NCBI RefSeq assembly: GCF_036199905.1
Contig: NZ_CP108109.1
Span: forward strand, 1,860,001 to 1,924,000
DNA from: Streptomyces sp. NBC_00223
Lineage (GTDB): Bacteria > Actinomycetota > Actinomycetes > Streptomycetales > Streptomycetaceae
Reading direction: 5' to 3'
Length of the DNA stretch: 64,000 nucleotides
Below the pieces are notes generated by a model. It was not told the origin of the DNA, made no database searches, and saw only the letters and a program-made list of their open reading frames with translations. Made by a program: the position numbers and the translations under genes. Each line of letters starts with the position of its first letter. The stretch's first letter is position 1. Shown here in pieces: positions 48,626 to 57,920 of this stretch.

Positions 48626-50281
48626 GTGGCAGACACCCCTCAGCCCGAGGCCGACGAGAACTGGTGGCGCGGCGCTGTCATCTACCAGGTCTATCCGCGT
48701 AGCTTCGCCGACAGCAACGGCGACGGAACCGGTGACCTCGCCGGGGTGCGGTCCAGACTCCCGTACCTGGCCGAGCTGGGCGTCAACGCCCTGTGGTTCA
48801 ACCCCTGGTACCCGTCCCCGATGGCGGACGGCGGCTACGACGTCGCCGACTACCGGGACATCGACCCGGTCTTCGGCACGCTCGCCGAGGCCGAGAAGCT
48901 GATCTCCGAGGCGCTCGCACTGGGCATCAGGACGATCATCGACATCGTCCCGAACCACATATCGGCCGCGCACCCGTGGTTCCGCGAGGCGCTGGAGGCG
49001 GGCCCCGGCAGCGCCGCCCGCGAGCGCTTCTGGTTCCGCCCGGGCCGCGGGGAGAACGGCGAGCTGCCGCCCAACAACTGGCCCTCGCAGTTCGGCGGCC
49101 CGGCCTGGACCCGGACCACCGACCCGGACGGTACGCCCGGCGACTGGTTCCTCAATCTGTTCGACTCCGAGCAGCCGGACCTCAACTGGAACCACCCGGA
49201 CGTGCGCGCCGAGCACGAGGACGTCCTGCGGTTCTGGTTCGAGCGCGGCGCCGGCGGGGTGCGGATCGACTCCGCCGCCCTGGTCACCAAGGACCCGCAG
49301 CTGCCGGACCTGCCCAACCAGCCCGCCGAGCCGGGCTCGCCTGCGGCCCCGCACCCGTATGTCGACCGCGACGACCTGCACGACATCTACCGCTCCTGGC
49401 GGCGGATCGCGGACTCCTACGACGGGGCCCGCATCCTGGTCGGCGAGGTGTGGATGCCGGACGCCGAGCGGTTCGCCCGCTATCTGCGGCCCGACGAGAT
49501 GCACACCGCGTTCAACTTCGACTTCCTGGCCTGCCCCTGGGAGCCGGAGCGGCTGCGCAAGTCCATCGACACCACGCTGTCCGCGCACGCCCCGGTGGGC
49601 GCGCCCGCGACCTGGGTGCTGTGCAACCACGACGTGACCCGTACGGTGACGCGCTACGGCCGTACCGACACCGGTTTCGACTTCGCCACCAAGGCGTTCG
49701 GCACGCCGACCGACCTGGAGCTCGGCACCCGCCGGGCGCGGGCGGCCGCGCTGCTGACGCTGGCGCTGCCCGGTTCGGTCTACCTCTACCAGGGCGAGGA
49801 GCTGGGGCTGCCCGAGGTCGAGGACATCCCGGCCGACAAGCTCCAGGACCCGATGTACCTGCGGTCGGGCGGTACGGACCCGGGCCGCGACGGCTGCCGG
49901 GTGCCGCTGCCCTGGTCGGGCAGCGCCACGCCGTTCGGCTTCAGCCCGGCGGGCTCCGCGGAGCCGTGGCTGCCGCAGCCGGCCGACTGGGCCGGCCGTA
50001 CGGCCGAGGCGCAGTCCGCCGACCCCGAGTCGATGCTGTCGCTCTACCGGGCGGCGCTGCGGCTGCGCACGGACGAGCCGGGGCTCGGCGACGGGCCGTT
50101 CAGCTGGCTGGAGTCGGAGCCGGAGGTGCTGGCCTTCCGGCGGACCGACCGGTTCATCTGTGTGGTGAATCTCTCGGACTCCCCGGCGGAGTTGCCGGCG
50201 CACTCCGAGGTGCTCATCGCGAGCGGGCCACTCGCGGACGGGCGGCTGCCCAAGGACACGGCGGTGTGGCTGAGGGGCTGA
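48626..50281 (+). CDS. Cytoplasmic alpha-glucosidase, GH13, second cassette
   Basis: 551 residues, no signal peptide. The GTG at 48626 has AAAGGA 7 bases upstream. WWRGAVIYQVYPRSFADSNG opens the catalytic domain. Conserved regions are DIVPNH, GVRIDSAAL (nucleophile D215), VGEVWMPD (E274) and LCNHDV (D336), so the triad is complete. It aligns along its length with AglA at 14175, but the residue after the nucleophile block differs (SAALVTKDP against VAHGLVKAE), which may reflect another linkage. With the neighbouring GH87 gene, cleavage of imported alpha-1,3-linked oligosaccharides is the plausible role (inference); ordinary maltase activity is the alternative. Confidence 0.9.
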   Translation: MADTPQPEADENWWRGAVIYQVYPRSFADSNGDGTGDLAGVRSRLPYLAELGVNALWFNPWYPSPMADGGYDVADYRDIDPVFGTLAEAEKLISEALALGIRTIIDIVPNHISAAHPWFREALEAGPGSAARERFWFRPGRGENGELPPNNWPSQFGGPAWTRTTDPDGTPGDWFLNLFDSEQPDLNWNHPDVRAEHEDVLRFWFERGAGGVRIDSAALVTKDPQLPDLPNQPAEPGSPAAPHPYVDRDDLHDIYRSWRRIADSYDGARILVGEVWMPDAERFARYLRPDEMHTAFNFDFLACPWEPERLRKSIDTTLSAHAPVGAPATWVLCNHDVTRTVTRYGRTDTGFDFATKAFGTPTDLELGTRRARAAALLTLALPGSVYLYQGEELGLPEVEDIPADKLQDPMYLRSGGTDPGRDGCRVPLPWSGSATPFGFSPAGSAEPWLPQPADWAGRTAEAQSADPESMLSLYRAALRLRTDEPGLGDGPFSWLESEPEVLAFRRTDRFICVVNLSDSPAELPAHSEVLIASGPLADGRLPKDTAVWLRG

Positions 50282-50493
50282 GGCACGCTTGCCGCTGGGC
50301 TTTTGTGAGTACGGCCGGGCCCCGCTCCGGTGGGAGAGGCGGGGTCCGGTTTGGGGGGCCGGATACGGGGTACCGTAAACGTGTACGGTATCGGTATGTC
50401 CGGTACGTAGGGGCCGACTCGCCTTGTCAGGGTCGGCCCCCTCGTACGTCCGCAGTCGCCCCGCGGGGGCGTCCCCGTCAGGGGCGCTGGGGG

Positions 50494-50785
50494 CACCCCC
50501 GGGCGAAGCCTGGGGGAGGAACTGCGCGACCAGCCACGATGCGCCTGCGGCGGGCCGCCGGGGTGCCCCCAACAGCGAGATCCCGGACCACCGGCCGGTG
50601 CTGGGTTGCTCGCGCAGTTCCTCGCGCCCCTGAAGGGGCTCTGCCCCAAACGGTCGGATTCCTGGCCACCGGCCGGTGCTGGGTTGCCCGCGCAGTTCCT
50701 CGCGCCCCCGAAGGGGCTCTGCCCCAAGCGGTCGGATTCCTGGCCACCGGCCGGTGGTGGGTTGCCCGCCCCGAAGGGCCCGGAG
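50494..50785. repeat. 78-bp tandem repeat built on a dispersed Streptomyces intergenic element
   Basis: A 78-bp unit starting CGGTGCTGGGTTGC repeats at 50596 and 50674, with a truncated third copy at 50752. Each full copy contains CGCGCAGTTCCTCGCGCCCC followed by an AGGGGCTCTGCCCC hairpin. An inverted, diverged copy with GAGGAACTGCGCGACC lies near 50515-50530, so the RNA could fold back on itself. The GCGCAGTTCC element is familiar from many Streptomyces intergenic regions. The 50282-50826 gap holds no gene. Confidence 0.75.
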
Positions 50786-50826
50786 CGGGAGCGGCATTGC
50801 GTCGACGTGACGATTAGACTGGGCGC

Positions 50827-52581
50827 GTGCCTCAACTACGTCTCGCCCTGAACCAGATCGACGCCCGCGTCGGCGACATCGCCGGAAACTGCGCGTCGGT
50901 CCTGCGCTGGACCCACCATGCCGCCGGGCGCGGAGCCCACCTCGTGGCGTTCCCCGAGATGATGCTCACCGGCTACCCCGTCGAAGACCTCGCCCTGCGC
51001 GCCTCCTTCGTGGACGCCAGCCGCACGGCGCTCGTCGGCCTCGCCCGGCAGCTCGCCGACGAGGGCCTGGGCGAGCTGCCCGTGGTCGTCGGCTACCTGG
51101 GCCGCGCCGACAACGCCCAGCCCCGCTACGGCCAGCCCGCCGGCGCCCCGCAGAACTGCGCGGCCGTCCTGCACCGCGGCGAGGTCGCCCTCCGCTTCGC
51201 CAAGCACCACCTGCCCAACTACGGCGTCTTCGACGAGTTCCGCTACTTCGTGCCCGGCGACACCCTTCCCGTGATCCGGGTCCACGGCGTCGATGTCGCC
51301 CTGGCGATCTGCGAGGACCTGTGGCAGGACGGCGGCAGGGTGCCGGCCGCCCGCGCCGCGGGCGCCGGCCTGCTGCTCTCGGTCAACGCGTCGCCGTACG
51401 AGCGGGACAAGGACGACACCCGGCTCGGCCTGGTCCGCAAGCGCGCCCAGGAGGCGGGCTGCACGCTCGCGTATCTGGCGATGGTCGGCGGCCAGGACGA
51501 GCTGGTCTTCGACGGCGACTCCATCGTCGTCTCCGAGCAGGGCGAGGTCATCGCGCGGTCCCCGCAGTTCGGCGAGGAGTGCCTGCTGCTCGATCTGGAA
51601 CTGCCCGCCGCGCCCGCCGGAACCCCCTCCGGGCGGGTGGCCGACGGCCTGGAGATCCAGCACGTCACGCTCTCCGCCGACCCCGTCGCCGCCTACCCGC
51701 CGCAGTACCCCGGCACCGAGGCCGAGCGGCTGAGCGACGAGGCCGAGATCTACGGCGCGCTCGTCACCGGCCTGCGCGCGTACGTCGAGAAGAACGGCTT
51801 CCGCTCGGTGCTGATCGGCCTGTCCGGCGGCATCGACTCGGCGCTGTGCGCGGCCATCGCCTGCGACGCGATCGGCCCGGCGAACGTGTACGGGGTGTCG
51901 ATGCCGTCGGCGTACTCCTCGGAGCACTCCAAGGACGACGCCGCCGAACTGGCCCGCAGGACCGGGCTGCCGCTGCGTACCGTCCCGATCGCGCCCATGT
52001 TCGACGCCTACATGGCGGCGCTGGAGCTGACCGGGCTCGCGGAGGAGAACCTCCAGGCGCGGCTGCGCGGGGTGACGCTGATGGGGATCTCCAACCAGGA
52101 GGGCCACATCGTGCTCGCGCCGGGCAACAAGAGCGAACTCGCGGTGGGTTACTCGACGCTGTACGGCGACGCGGTGGGCGCGTACGGGCCGATCAAGGAC
52201 GTCTACAAGACGACGGTCTTCCGGCTCGCCCGCTGGCGCAACGCGTCGGCCGAGGAGAAGGGCGAGACCCCGCCGATCCCGGAGAACTCCATCAGCAAGC
52301 CGCCGAGCGCCGAACTGCGCCCCGGCCAGATGGACACCGACTCGCTGCCGGACTACGACGTGCTCGACCGGGTGCTCGAACTCTACGTGGACCGCGACCA
52401 GGGCCGTGCGGCGATCGTCGCGGCGGGATTCGAGGCGGAGTTGGTGGACCGCATCCTCCAACTCACCGACACCGCCGAGTACAAGCGGCGCCAGTACCCG
52501 CCGGGCACCAAGATCTCGGCGAAGGGCTTCGGCAAGGACCGCAGGCTGCCGATCACCAACCGGTGGCGCGAGGGGGCGTAA
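50827..52581 (+). CDS. nadE: Glutamine-dependent NAD+ synthetase
   Basis: 584 residues, the length of the two-domain NadE. The N-terminal nitrilase-like amidase domain has E44 (FPEMML), K126 (RFAKHHLPNYG) and C162 (AICEDLW), the triad that releases ammonia from glutamine. The C-terminal synthetase domain has the PP-loop SGGIDSALCAA from about S333 and NKSELAVGYSTLYGDAVGAY. It makes NAD+ from deamido-NAD+, ATP and glutamine. It starts with GTG at 50827. The -10-like TAGACT at 50815-50820 is so close that the message may be leaderless, and no ribosome site is visible. Confidence 0.94.
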   Translation: MPQLRLALNQIDARVGDIAGNCASVLRWTHHAAGRGAHLVAFPEMMLTGYPVEDLALRASFVDASRTALVGLARQLADEGLGELPVVVGYLGRADNAQPRYGQPAGAPQNCAAVLHRGEVALRFAKHHLPNYGVFDEFRYFVPGDTLPVIRVHGVDVALAICEDLWQDGGRVPAARAAGAGLLLSVNASPYERDKDDTRLGLVRKRAQEAGCTLAYLAMVGGQDELVFDGDSIVVSEQGEVIARSPQFGEECLLLDLELPAAPAGTPSGRVADGLEIQHVTLSADPVAAYPPQYPGTEAERLSDEAEIYGALVTGLRAYVEKNGFRSVLIGLSGGIDSALCAAIACDAIGPANVYGVSMPSAYSSEHSKDDAAELARRTGLPLRTVPIAPMFDAYMAALELTGLAEENLQARLRGVTLMGISNQEGHIVLAPGNKSELAVGYSTLYGDAVGAYGPIKDVYKTTVFRLARWRNASAEEKGETPPIPENSISKPPSAELRPGQMDTDSLPDYDVLDRVLELYVDRDQGRAAIVAAGFEAELVDRILQLTDTAEYKRRQYPPGTKISAKGFGKDRRLPITNRWREGA

Positions 52582-52592
52582 CGTCGGACGGT

Positions 52593-53639
52593 TCAGGGCA
52601 GTTGGAGGCGGGCGGCGACCGGCAGATGGTCGCTGCCCGTCCTCGGCAGGGTCCAGGACGACTTCGGCTCGACCCCCTTGACCATGATCTGGTCGATCCT
52701 CGCCATCGGGAAGCCAGCCGGCCAGCTGAAGCCCATGCCGTCGCCCGCCGCGCCCTGGGTGGAGCGCATCTGCGAGGTGACCGAGGCCAGCGCCCGGTCG
52801 TTCATGGTCCCGTTGAGGTCGCCGAGCAGCACCACGCTGTGCAACGGTTCCGCGGCGATGGCCTCGCCCAGCGCGTTGGCCGCGTGGTCGCGCTGCCCGG
52901 CGGTGAATCCGGCGTTGAACTTCACCCGTACGGACGGCAGATGGGCCACGTACACCGCGACCTGGCCGTGCGGGGTGGTGACCGCGGCGCGCATCGCCCG
53001 GGTCCAGCCCATCTTGATGTCCACCGTCCGCACGCCGTGCAGCGGGTACTTGCTCCACAGCCCGACCGTGCCCTGCACCGAGTGGTACGGGTACGCCGCC
53101 GCGAGATCGCGTGCGTAGCGGGACTGCTGGCTCTCCGCCAACTCCTCCAGCGCCACGATGTCCGCGCCCGCCGCGACGACGTCCTTGGCGGTGCCGTCGG
53201 GGTTGGCGTTCTCGGCGTTGACGTTGTGGGTGAGGACGGTCAGATTCCCGCCGGCCGAGGACTTGCTGGTGAGCAGCCCGCCGAACAGATTGAGCCAGAG
53301 CATCGACGGCACCAGCACCGCGATCAGCGCCGTGGCCGAACGCCGGACCACCGCGACCGCGAGCAGCACCGGGATCGCCAGCCCCAGCCAGGGCAGGAAC
53401 GTCTCGAGCAGACTGCCCAGGTTGCCGATCCGGTTGGGCACGCGGGAGTGGAAGAAGAGCAGCAGCGTCAGCCCGAGGGCGACCGCGGCGGTGAGGATGC
53501 CGCGCCGCCACATGCCCGAGGGCCGCCACCAGCGCAGGAATCGGTCGGTGAAACGGGCGCGTGGGCCGGCCGCGGCAGTCGGTCGCGGCACGGGGTCCCC
53601 GTCCGTGGTCGCATCCGTGCCGCTCTGCGCCTGGGTCAT
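52593..53639 (-). CDS. Membrane-anchored endonuclease/exonuclease/phosphatase-family protein
   Basis: 348 residues from the ATG at 53639 (GAGGAG just upstream; a GTG four codons earlier is possible). Three N-terminal membrane helices (ILTAAVALGLTLLLFF, LGLAIPVLLAVAVV, ATALIAVLVPSMLWLNLFGG) precede an EEP domain facing outwards. EEP motifs are LTHNVNAEN, ALEELAES, LLGDLNGTMNDRA and GSDHLPVAARL, which hold the metal-binding Glu and the Asp/His catalytic pair. The substrate may be a phosphoester, phospholipid or nucleic acid. It is convergent with nadE, with only 11 bases between the stops. Confidence 0.87.
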   Translation of the reverse strand: MTQAQSGTDATTDGDPVPRPTAAAGPRARFTDRFLRWWRPSGMWRRGILTAAVALGLTLLLFFHSRVPNRIGNLGSLLETFLPWLGLAIPVLLAVAVVRRSATALIAVLVPSMLWLNLFGGLLTSKSSAGGNLTVLTHNVNAENANPDGTAKDVVAAGADIVALEELAESQQSRYARDLAAAYPYHSVQGTVGLWSKYPLHGVRTVDIKMGWTRAMRAAVTTPHGQVAVYVAHLPSVRVKFNAGFTAGQRDHAANALGEAIAAEPLHSVVLLGDLNGTMNDRALASVTSQMRSTQGAAGDGMGFSWPAGFPMARIDQIMVKGVEPKSSWTLPRTGSDHLPVAARLQLP

Positions 53640-53959
53640 GGGGCTCCTCACTGCCTTGCCGGTGCTCTGCCGACCTTAGGGGATCGGTATGTGAACCGAC
53701 GGACGGCGGGGTGCGGCGGGTTCCCGTGGCGCGGCGTGGCGGGGGTGGCTGTGACAAGACCCGTACACGGCCCTGTTCTCGTACAGCTGCCGCCACCTGT
53801 CATGTAGCAGAACGTGATGGCCCTGGGGGCGCGGTTCAGTGCTTCGCGTATGCGCTCCGTGCCGCGGGCTCCGCTTGCGCGCTGGTTCTCGATCACCTCC
53901 CGGCTGCCGGCGCCCCGCGCCCGTTGCGCGACCCGGACACGCGGCCGCGGGTGGCGGGG
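53640..53959. other. Gene-free stretch between EEP gene and hydrolase gene
   Basis: About 320 bases without a convincing gene. Short frames exist on both strands but show neither codon bias nor a known family. Promoter-like sequence for the EEP gene probably lies at the left end. I see no strong hairpin. Confidence 0.5.
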
Positions 53960-54898
53960 TCACTTGGATTCGAGGCGTCCCAGCGGGTGGCCGCCCGCGA
54001 GAACCGTCTGGGCGTTCTTCCAGTCGGTGAGGTCTATTCCGGTGATGTGGCGCAGGTAGGCGAGGGTGACCTGCTGGACGAGGGCGACACGGTCGGGGTT
54101 CTCGTCGGTGGTTTCCGTTGCCTGGTAGCCGGAGATGCCGCCGAGGAAGTGCTCGCCGCCGCGGACGGTCAGGAGGCTCTTGTCGCCGCGGCTGAGGGTA
54201 TAGGGGTCGGCCGTCCAGGCCGGGCCCCGGGTGGAGAGCGGGAGGTCGTCCTTGTCTCCGGCGACGACGAGGCCGGGGGCGGCGATATGGGAGAAGTCCT
54301 GATCGCGCAGCCAGGGAAGGTTGTTGTGGGCGAAGGGGGTCAGTTCGTCGCCGCCCTTGCCCGCGGTGGCCAGTTGGATGCTGGCCATGACCCGGGAATC
54401 GGACAGGTCCTCGGCGGCACCGGTCTGCGGGTCCGTGACGCGCAGGCCCACCAGGATGCCGGCGGTCTGGCCGCCGAAGGAGTGCCCGGCTGCGACGATC
54501 CGGCTGTGGTCGATGCGGCCTTCCAGTCCCGGCACGCCCGCCTCCAAGGTGGTGAGCTCGTCGAGGATGCGCCGCATGTCCTCTACGCGGTAGCGCCACA
54601 TCCGGGGCCGGCGAGGGTCATCGGCCGGGAGGTCGAGCCGCTTGGAGTCCAGGTGGGTGGCCTGGATGACGACAAAGCCGCCGGACGCCCAGTGATCGAC
54701 CAGCGGGGCGTAGCCGTCCAGGTTCGAGCCGAAGCCGTGGGCGAAGAGCACGACGGGCAGGCTCGTGCCGGCGGTGGGGGCGGTGATACGGACGTGCAGG
54801 TCCTCGCCGCGCTGCGGTGCGCTCAGCACGAGCGGCTTGACGGATACCGTCGCAGTGGGGGCGGGGCCGGTGAGACCGGTGGTGTGGTGCGTGGTCAT
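53960..54898 (-). CDS. Alpha/beta-hydrolase (chlorophyllase/PET-hydrolase-like)
   Basis: 312 residues, no signal peptide. The oxyanion segment VVLFAHGFGSNLDGYAPLVD and the nucleophile elbow AAGHSFGGQTAG (Ser about residue 141) are clear. A later Asp in VAGDKDDLPL and His in VRGGEHFLGG complete a likely triad. The family includes chlorophyllase-like and dienelactone-hydrolase-like esterases; the substrate is unknown. It is divergent from the MerR gene at 55209, and a promoter with a MerR-type dyad faces it, so it is probably the regulator's target. Confidence 0.85.
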   Translation of the reverse strand: MTTHHTTGLTGPAPTATVSVKPLVLSAPQRGEDLHVRITAPTAGTSLPVVLFAHGFGSNLDGYAPLVDHWASGGFVVIQATHLDSKRLDLPADDPRRPRMWRYRVEDMRRILDELTTLEAGVPGLEGRIDHSRIVAAGHSFGGQTAGILVGLRVTDPQTGAAEDLSDSRVMASIQLATAGKGGDELTPFAHNNLPWLRDQDFSHIAAPGLVVAGDKDDLPLSTRGPAWTADPYTLSRGDKSLLTVRGGEHFLGGISGYQATETTDENPDRVALVQQVTLAYLRHITGIDLTDWKNAQTVLAGGHPLGRLESK

Positions 54899-54913
54899 GC
54901 GTGTGTCTGCCTT

Positions 54914-55030
54914 TCAGGGGTTGGCGGGTCGGCGGAGGCGGAGGATACGTTCGGCGTTGAGGTGGCCGAGCCTGTCCCGGCCTTGCTCGTCGAGCGGGGC
55001 GTGGTCGACGAAGGCGCGGGCGCCCCCTGG
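54914..55030 (-). pseudogene. C-terminal relic of an amidohydrolase-family gene
   Basis: Between the hydrolase gene and its promoter, the minus strand keeps an in-frame end reading FVDHAPLDEQGRDRLGHL followed by NAERILRL and a TGA stop at 54914. This looks like the last 30-35 residues of a metal-dependent amidohydrolase, whose members commonly end in a G-H/N-x-NAxRLLxL helix. Upstream of about 55030 the similarity is lost and neighbouring frames carry pieces such as DSRGAFGGQG, so a deletion and a frameshift are likely. The rest of 54899-55208 is control DNA. Confidence 0.45.
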
Positions 55031-55140
55031 CCGCCGAACGCGCCGCGGGAGTCGACGCCGCCGAGACCACGGTGCCCTTGACCATCGCCTGTTGTGGGGG
55101 CGCCAACCGGATCATTCGCCCGTCAGTGGGCACATGGGCT

Positions 55141-55174
55141 ACGGTAAAACTTGACGTTGACGTGAAAGGCAAGT
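55141..55174 (-). promoter_or_regulatory. MerR-type promoter with long spacer
   Basis: On the minus strand TTGCCT (55172-55167) and TACCGT (55146-55141) are separated by 20 bp, the long spacer typical of MerR-activated promoters. An imperfect dyad TTGACGT/ACGTGAA (55151-55166) lies within the spacer, and ACTTG/CAAGT (55149-55153 and 55170-55174) frame it. It faces the hydrolase gene. Confidence 0.5.
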
Positions 55175-55208
55175 GTGTGTGACGCGGAACACGCGGAAAG
55201 GGGCGGGA

Positions 55209-55589
55209 ATGCGGATCGGGGAACTCGCCCGCCGCACGGGCGTCACCACCCGGGCCCTGCGGTACTACGAGGAACAGAATCTGCTCACCGCCGAGCGCAG
55301 CGGCAGCGGCCAGCGCCACTACGCAGAAACCGCCGTCGACCGGATCCACCTCATCCGCCAGCTGTACGCCGCCGGACTGAGCAGCAAGGCCATCGCCGAG
55401 CTGACGCCCTGCGTCATCGACGGCAAGGCCACCCCTGAACTCCTCCAGCGCCTGGCCGTGGAACGCGACCACCTCGACCGGCGCATCGCGGATCTCACCC
55501 ATACCCGGGACAGGCTCGACTCCGTTATCGACGGTGCCTCATCCAACATGCGCACCGGCGTCCCCTGCCCACGGGACGCGAACGCTTAG
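55209..55589 (+). CDS. MerR-family transcriptional regulator
   Basis: 126 residues. AAAGGGG precedes the ATG at 55209. The winged helix-turn-helix MRIGELARRTGVTTRALRYY, with EEQNLLTAERSGSGQRHY, is diagnostic. A dimerisation helix with LLQRLAVERDHLDRRIADLT follows. The C-terminus is short and has only a single Cys in the usual sensor region, so metal sensing of the classic kind is unlikely. It should bind the long-spacer promoter in the intergenic region and switch the divergent hydrolase gene. Confidence 0.9.
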   Translation: MRIGELARRTGVTTRALRYYEEQNLLTAERSGSGQRHYAETAVDRIHLIRQLYAAGLSSKAIAELTPCVIDGKATPELLQRLAVERDHLDRRIADLTHTRDRLDSVIDGASSNMRTGVPCPRDANA

Positions 55590-55676
55590 ACCTGCGCCAA
55601 CCCTGTCGGAAAGGGATCGAATGACGGTCTCGCGCGCCCGGCTCAGACGCGCGTCCCGTTCAGGCACGTGGTCGGC

Positions 55677-56315
55677 TCAGGCGCGGGGGCGCATTCCATC
55701 GAGCAGGGTGTCGACGACGCGTTCGGCCAGGTCCTCCGGGAGGGAGGCGTCCGGGCGCAGGGTGGCCCGGGCCAGCACCGGGCCGACCACCATGTCCGAG
55801 AGCAGGTCCAGGTCCTCGCCCAGTTCCGGACGGATCTCCCCGCTGGCGATGCCGTACTCCAGCAGCTCTATCAGTATGCGGCGGCGGGCGGCCACCACGG
55901 TGTCGTGATAGCGCTGCCACAGCACGGGGTTGCTCTGCGCCTGCGTCAACATCGAACGCATCAGCGCGGACTCGCGCTTGGCCAGGCTGCGGCGCCTGAT
56001 GTACTCGACCGCCGTGATCAGGTCGTCCCGCAGCACCCCCGTCCTGCTCTTCTCCGGCGGCGGCGCGTCGATCGCGGCGAGCACGTCGAGCAGCAGGGCC
56101 TCCTTGCCGGGCCAGCGGCGGTAGACGGTGGCCTTGCCGACGCCGGCCTCGCGGGCGATGCCCTCCATGGACAGGTCGCTGAGGGTGGTGCCCTCGGCGA
56201 GCAGCCGCAGCACGGTGTCGATGATCACATGGTCGACGGCCGCGTTGCGGGGGCGGCCGCGTGGCGCCGCCGTGTCCGCGGCGCTCTCCGTTGCCGCCGT
56301 GTCGGGGGTTCTCAC
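55677..56315 (-). CDS. TetR-family repressor of efflux pump
   Basis: 212 residues. It starts with GTG at 56315, overlapping the stop of the transporter gene (GTGA), so the two are translationally coupled. The helix-turn-helix [20 protein letters not shown] (about residues 46-65) is followed by [16 protein letters not shown] and a TetR_C-type ligand domain ([20 protein letters not shown]). It most likely represses its own operon at the perfect palindrome upstream of the transporter gene. The ligand is unknown. Confidence 0.9.
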   Translation of the reverse strand: MRTPDTAATESAADTAAPRGRPRNAAVDHVIIDTVLRLLAEGTTLSDLSMEGIAREAGVGKATVYRRWPGKEALLLDVLAAIDAPPPEKSRTGVLRDDLITAVEYIRRRSLAKRESALMRSMLTQAQSNPVLWQRYHDTVVAARRRILIELLEYGIASGEIRPELGEDLDLLSDMVVGPVLARATLRPDASLPEDLAERVVDTLLDGMRPRA

Positions 56316-57901
56316 TGTTCCGCTCCCACCATCTCCCGCTCGGCCGAGCCGCCGGGCGCCGCCTTGGCGGGGGCCTTGGCGGGCAGGTAGACCAGTACGA
56401 TCAGCGCGCCCAGCAGCGCGACACCCGCGGAGGCGGCCGCGGTGATGTGCATGGCGTGGATGAAGGCGTCGTTGGCGGGCTGGACCAGCGCCTGACCCTT
56501 GACGCCCTGCCTCGACGCGACCCCGAGGGTGGCCTCGATGGACTCGGCCGCCGCGTGCCGCTTGTCCGCGGGCAGGAAACCGAGGTGGTCCTTGATGCCG
56601 TTGCGGTAGACCGTCGACATCAGCGAGCCGAGCACCGCGACCCCGAGCGCGCCGCCGACCTGCCGGAAGACGTTGTTCACCGCGGAGCCGGAACCTGCCT
56701 TCTCGCGCGGCAGCGACGACATGATCATCACGGTGGCGGGCGGCATGACGTGCGCCATCGCCGTACCCATCAGGAAGAAGAGCACTTCCAGCACCCAGAT
56801 CGGAGTGCTCTGGCCGAGCAGCAGGAAGCCGAGGAAGGAGACCCCGGTCAGTGCCATGCCGCCGGCGCAGACCGCGCGGGCGCCGAACCGGTCGACCAGC
56901 AGCCGGGCGCGCGGCGCGAAGACCATCTGCGCGGCGGCCAGCGGGAGCAGCAGCAGGCCGGACTGGAGTGCGCTGTAGCCGCGGACGGACTGGGTGTAGA
57001 AGATGATGAAGAAGGTGACGCCCATCAGCGCGAAGAACACCAGGCCGATGGCGGCGACGGAGGCGGAGAACTGCCGCTTCTTGAAGTACGAGACGTCGAG
57101 CGCCGGGTGCTCGATGCGCGACTCGTACCAGACGAAGCCCGCCAGGATGACCAGGCCGCCCAGCGTGGTGACCCAGACCTCGGGCTTGGTGAAGTCGCCG
57201 TACTGGCCGCCCTTGATGATGCCGTAGATCATCAGCACCAGGCCGGAGATGGACAGCAGCACGCCGACGGGGTCGAGTCGGCCGGGGCGTGGGTCCTTGG
57301 AGTCCGGGACGATCAGGAACATGGCGATCAGGCCCGCGATCACGATGGGCACGTTGACCAGGAAGACCGAGCCCCACCAGAAGTGCTGGAGCAGCAGACC
57401 GCCGGTGATCGGTCCGACCGCGATGGCCAGGCCCACGACGCCGGCCCAGATGCCGATCGCGCGGGGCTGCTCCTCGCGCTCGAAGACGTTCATGATGATG
57501 GCGAGGGTGGCGGGCATGATGAAGGCGCCGCCCAGGCCCATCACCCCGCGCCAGGCGATGAGTTCGCCCGCGGAGCCGGCCATCGCGGACAGCGCGGAGC
57601 CCGCGCCGAACACGAACATGCCGAAGAGCAGCACCTTTTTGCGGCCGAGCCGGTCGCCGAGCAGGCCGGCGGTGAAGAGCAGGCCGGCGAAGACCAGGGT
57701 GTAGGAGTTGATCGCCCACTCCAACTGGCTCTGGGTGGCGCCCAGTCCGGTCGGGGCGGGTTGGGCGATGGTCTTCATCGCCACGTTCAGGATCGAGTTG
57801 TCCAGCACCACGACGAGGAGGCTGAACAGCAGGACGGTGAGTATCGCCCAGCGGCGGCGGTGGACCGCTTCCGGCACGGTGTATGTCGTTTTATCGGCCA
57901 T
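56312..57901 (-). CDS. DHA2-type MFS multidrug efflux transporter (EmrB/QacA)
   Basis: 529 residues with 14 predicted membrane helices. Motif A is seen as [16 protein letters not shown], the motif D1-like start as [13 protein letters not shown], and motif C-like [20 protein letters not shown]; these identify a proton-coupled drug exporter of the 14-TM family. ATG at 57901 begins [13 protein letters not shown]. It is the first gene of a two-gene operon with the TetR gene. Confidence 0.92.
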   Translation of the reverse strand: MADKTTYTVPEAVHRRRWAILTVLLFSLLVVVLDNSILNVAMKTIAQPAPTGLGATQSQLEWAINSYTLVFAGLLFTAGLLGDRLGRKKVLLFGMFVFGAGSALSAMAGSAGELIAWRGVMGLGGAFIMPATLAIIMNVFEREEQPRAIGIWAGVVGLAIAVGPITGGLLLQHFWWGSVFLVNVPIVIAGLIAMFLIVPDSKDPRPGRLDPVGVLLSISGLVLMIYGIIKGGQYGDFTKPEVWVTTLGGLVILAGFVWYESRIEHPALDVSYFKKRQFSASVAAIGLVFFALMGVTFFIIFYTQSVRGYSALQSGLLLLPLAAAQMVFAPRARLLVDRFGARAVCAGGMALTGVSFLGFLLLGQSTPIWVLEVLFFLMGTAMAHVMPPATVMIMSSLPREKAGSGSAVNNVFRQVGGALGVAVLGSLMSTVYRNGIKDHLGFLPADKRHAAAESIEATLGVASRQGVKGQALVQPANDAFIHAMHITAAASAGVALLGALIVLVYLPAKAPAKAAPGGSAEREMVGAEQ

Positions 57902-57920
57902 GCGGATCAGCGTACGACGA

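Noticed and set aside
53648..53896. Short minus-strand frame between the EEP gene and hydrolase gene
   Set aside because: No conserved family, low-complexity composition, and no ribosome site.
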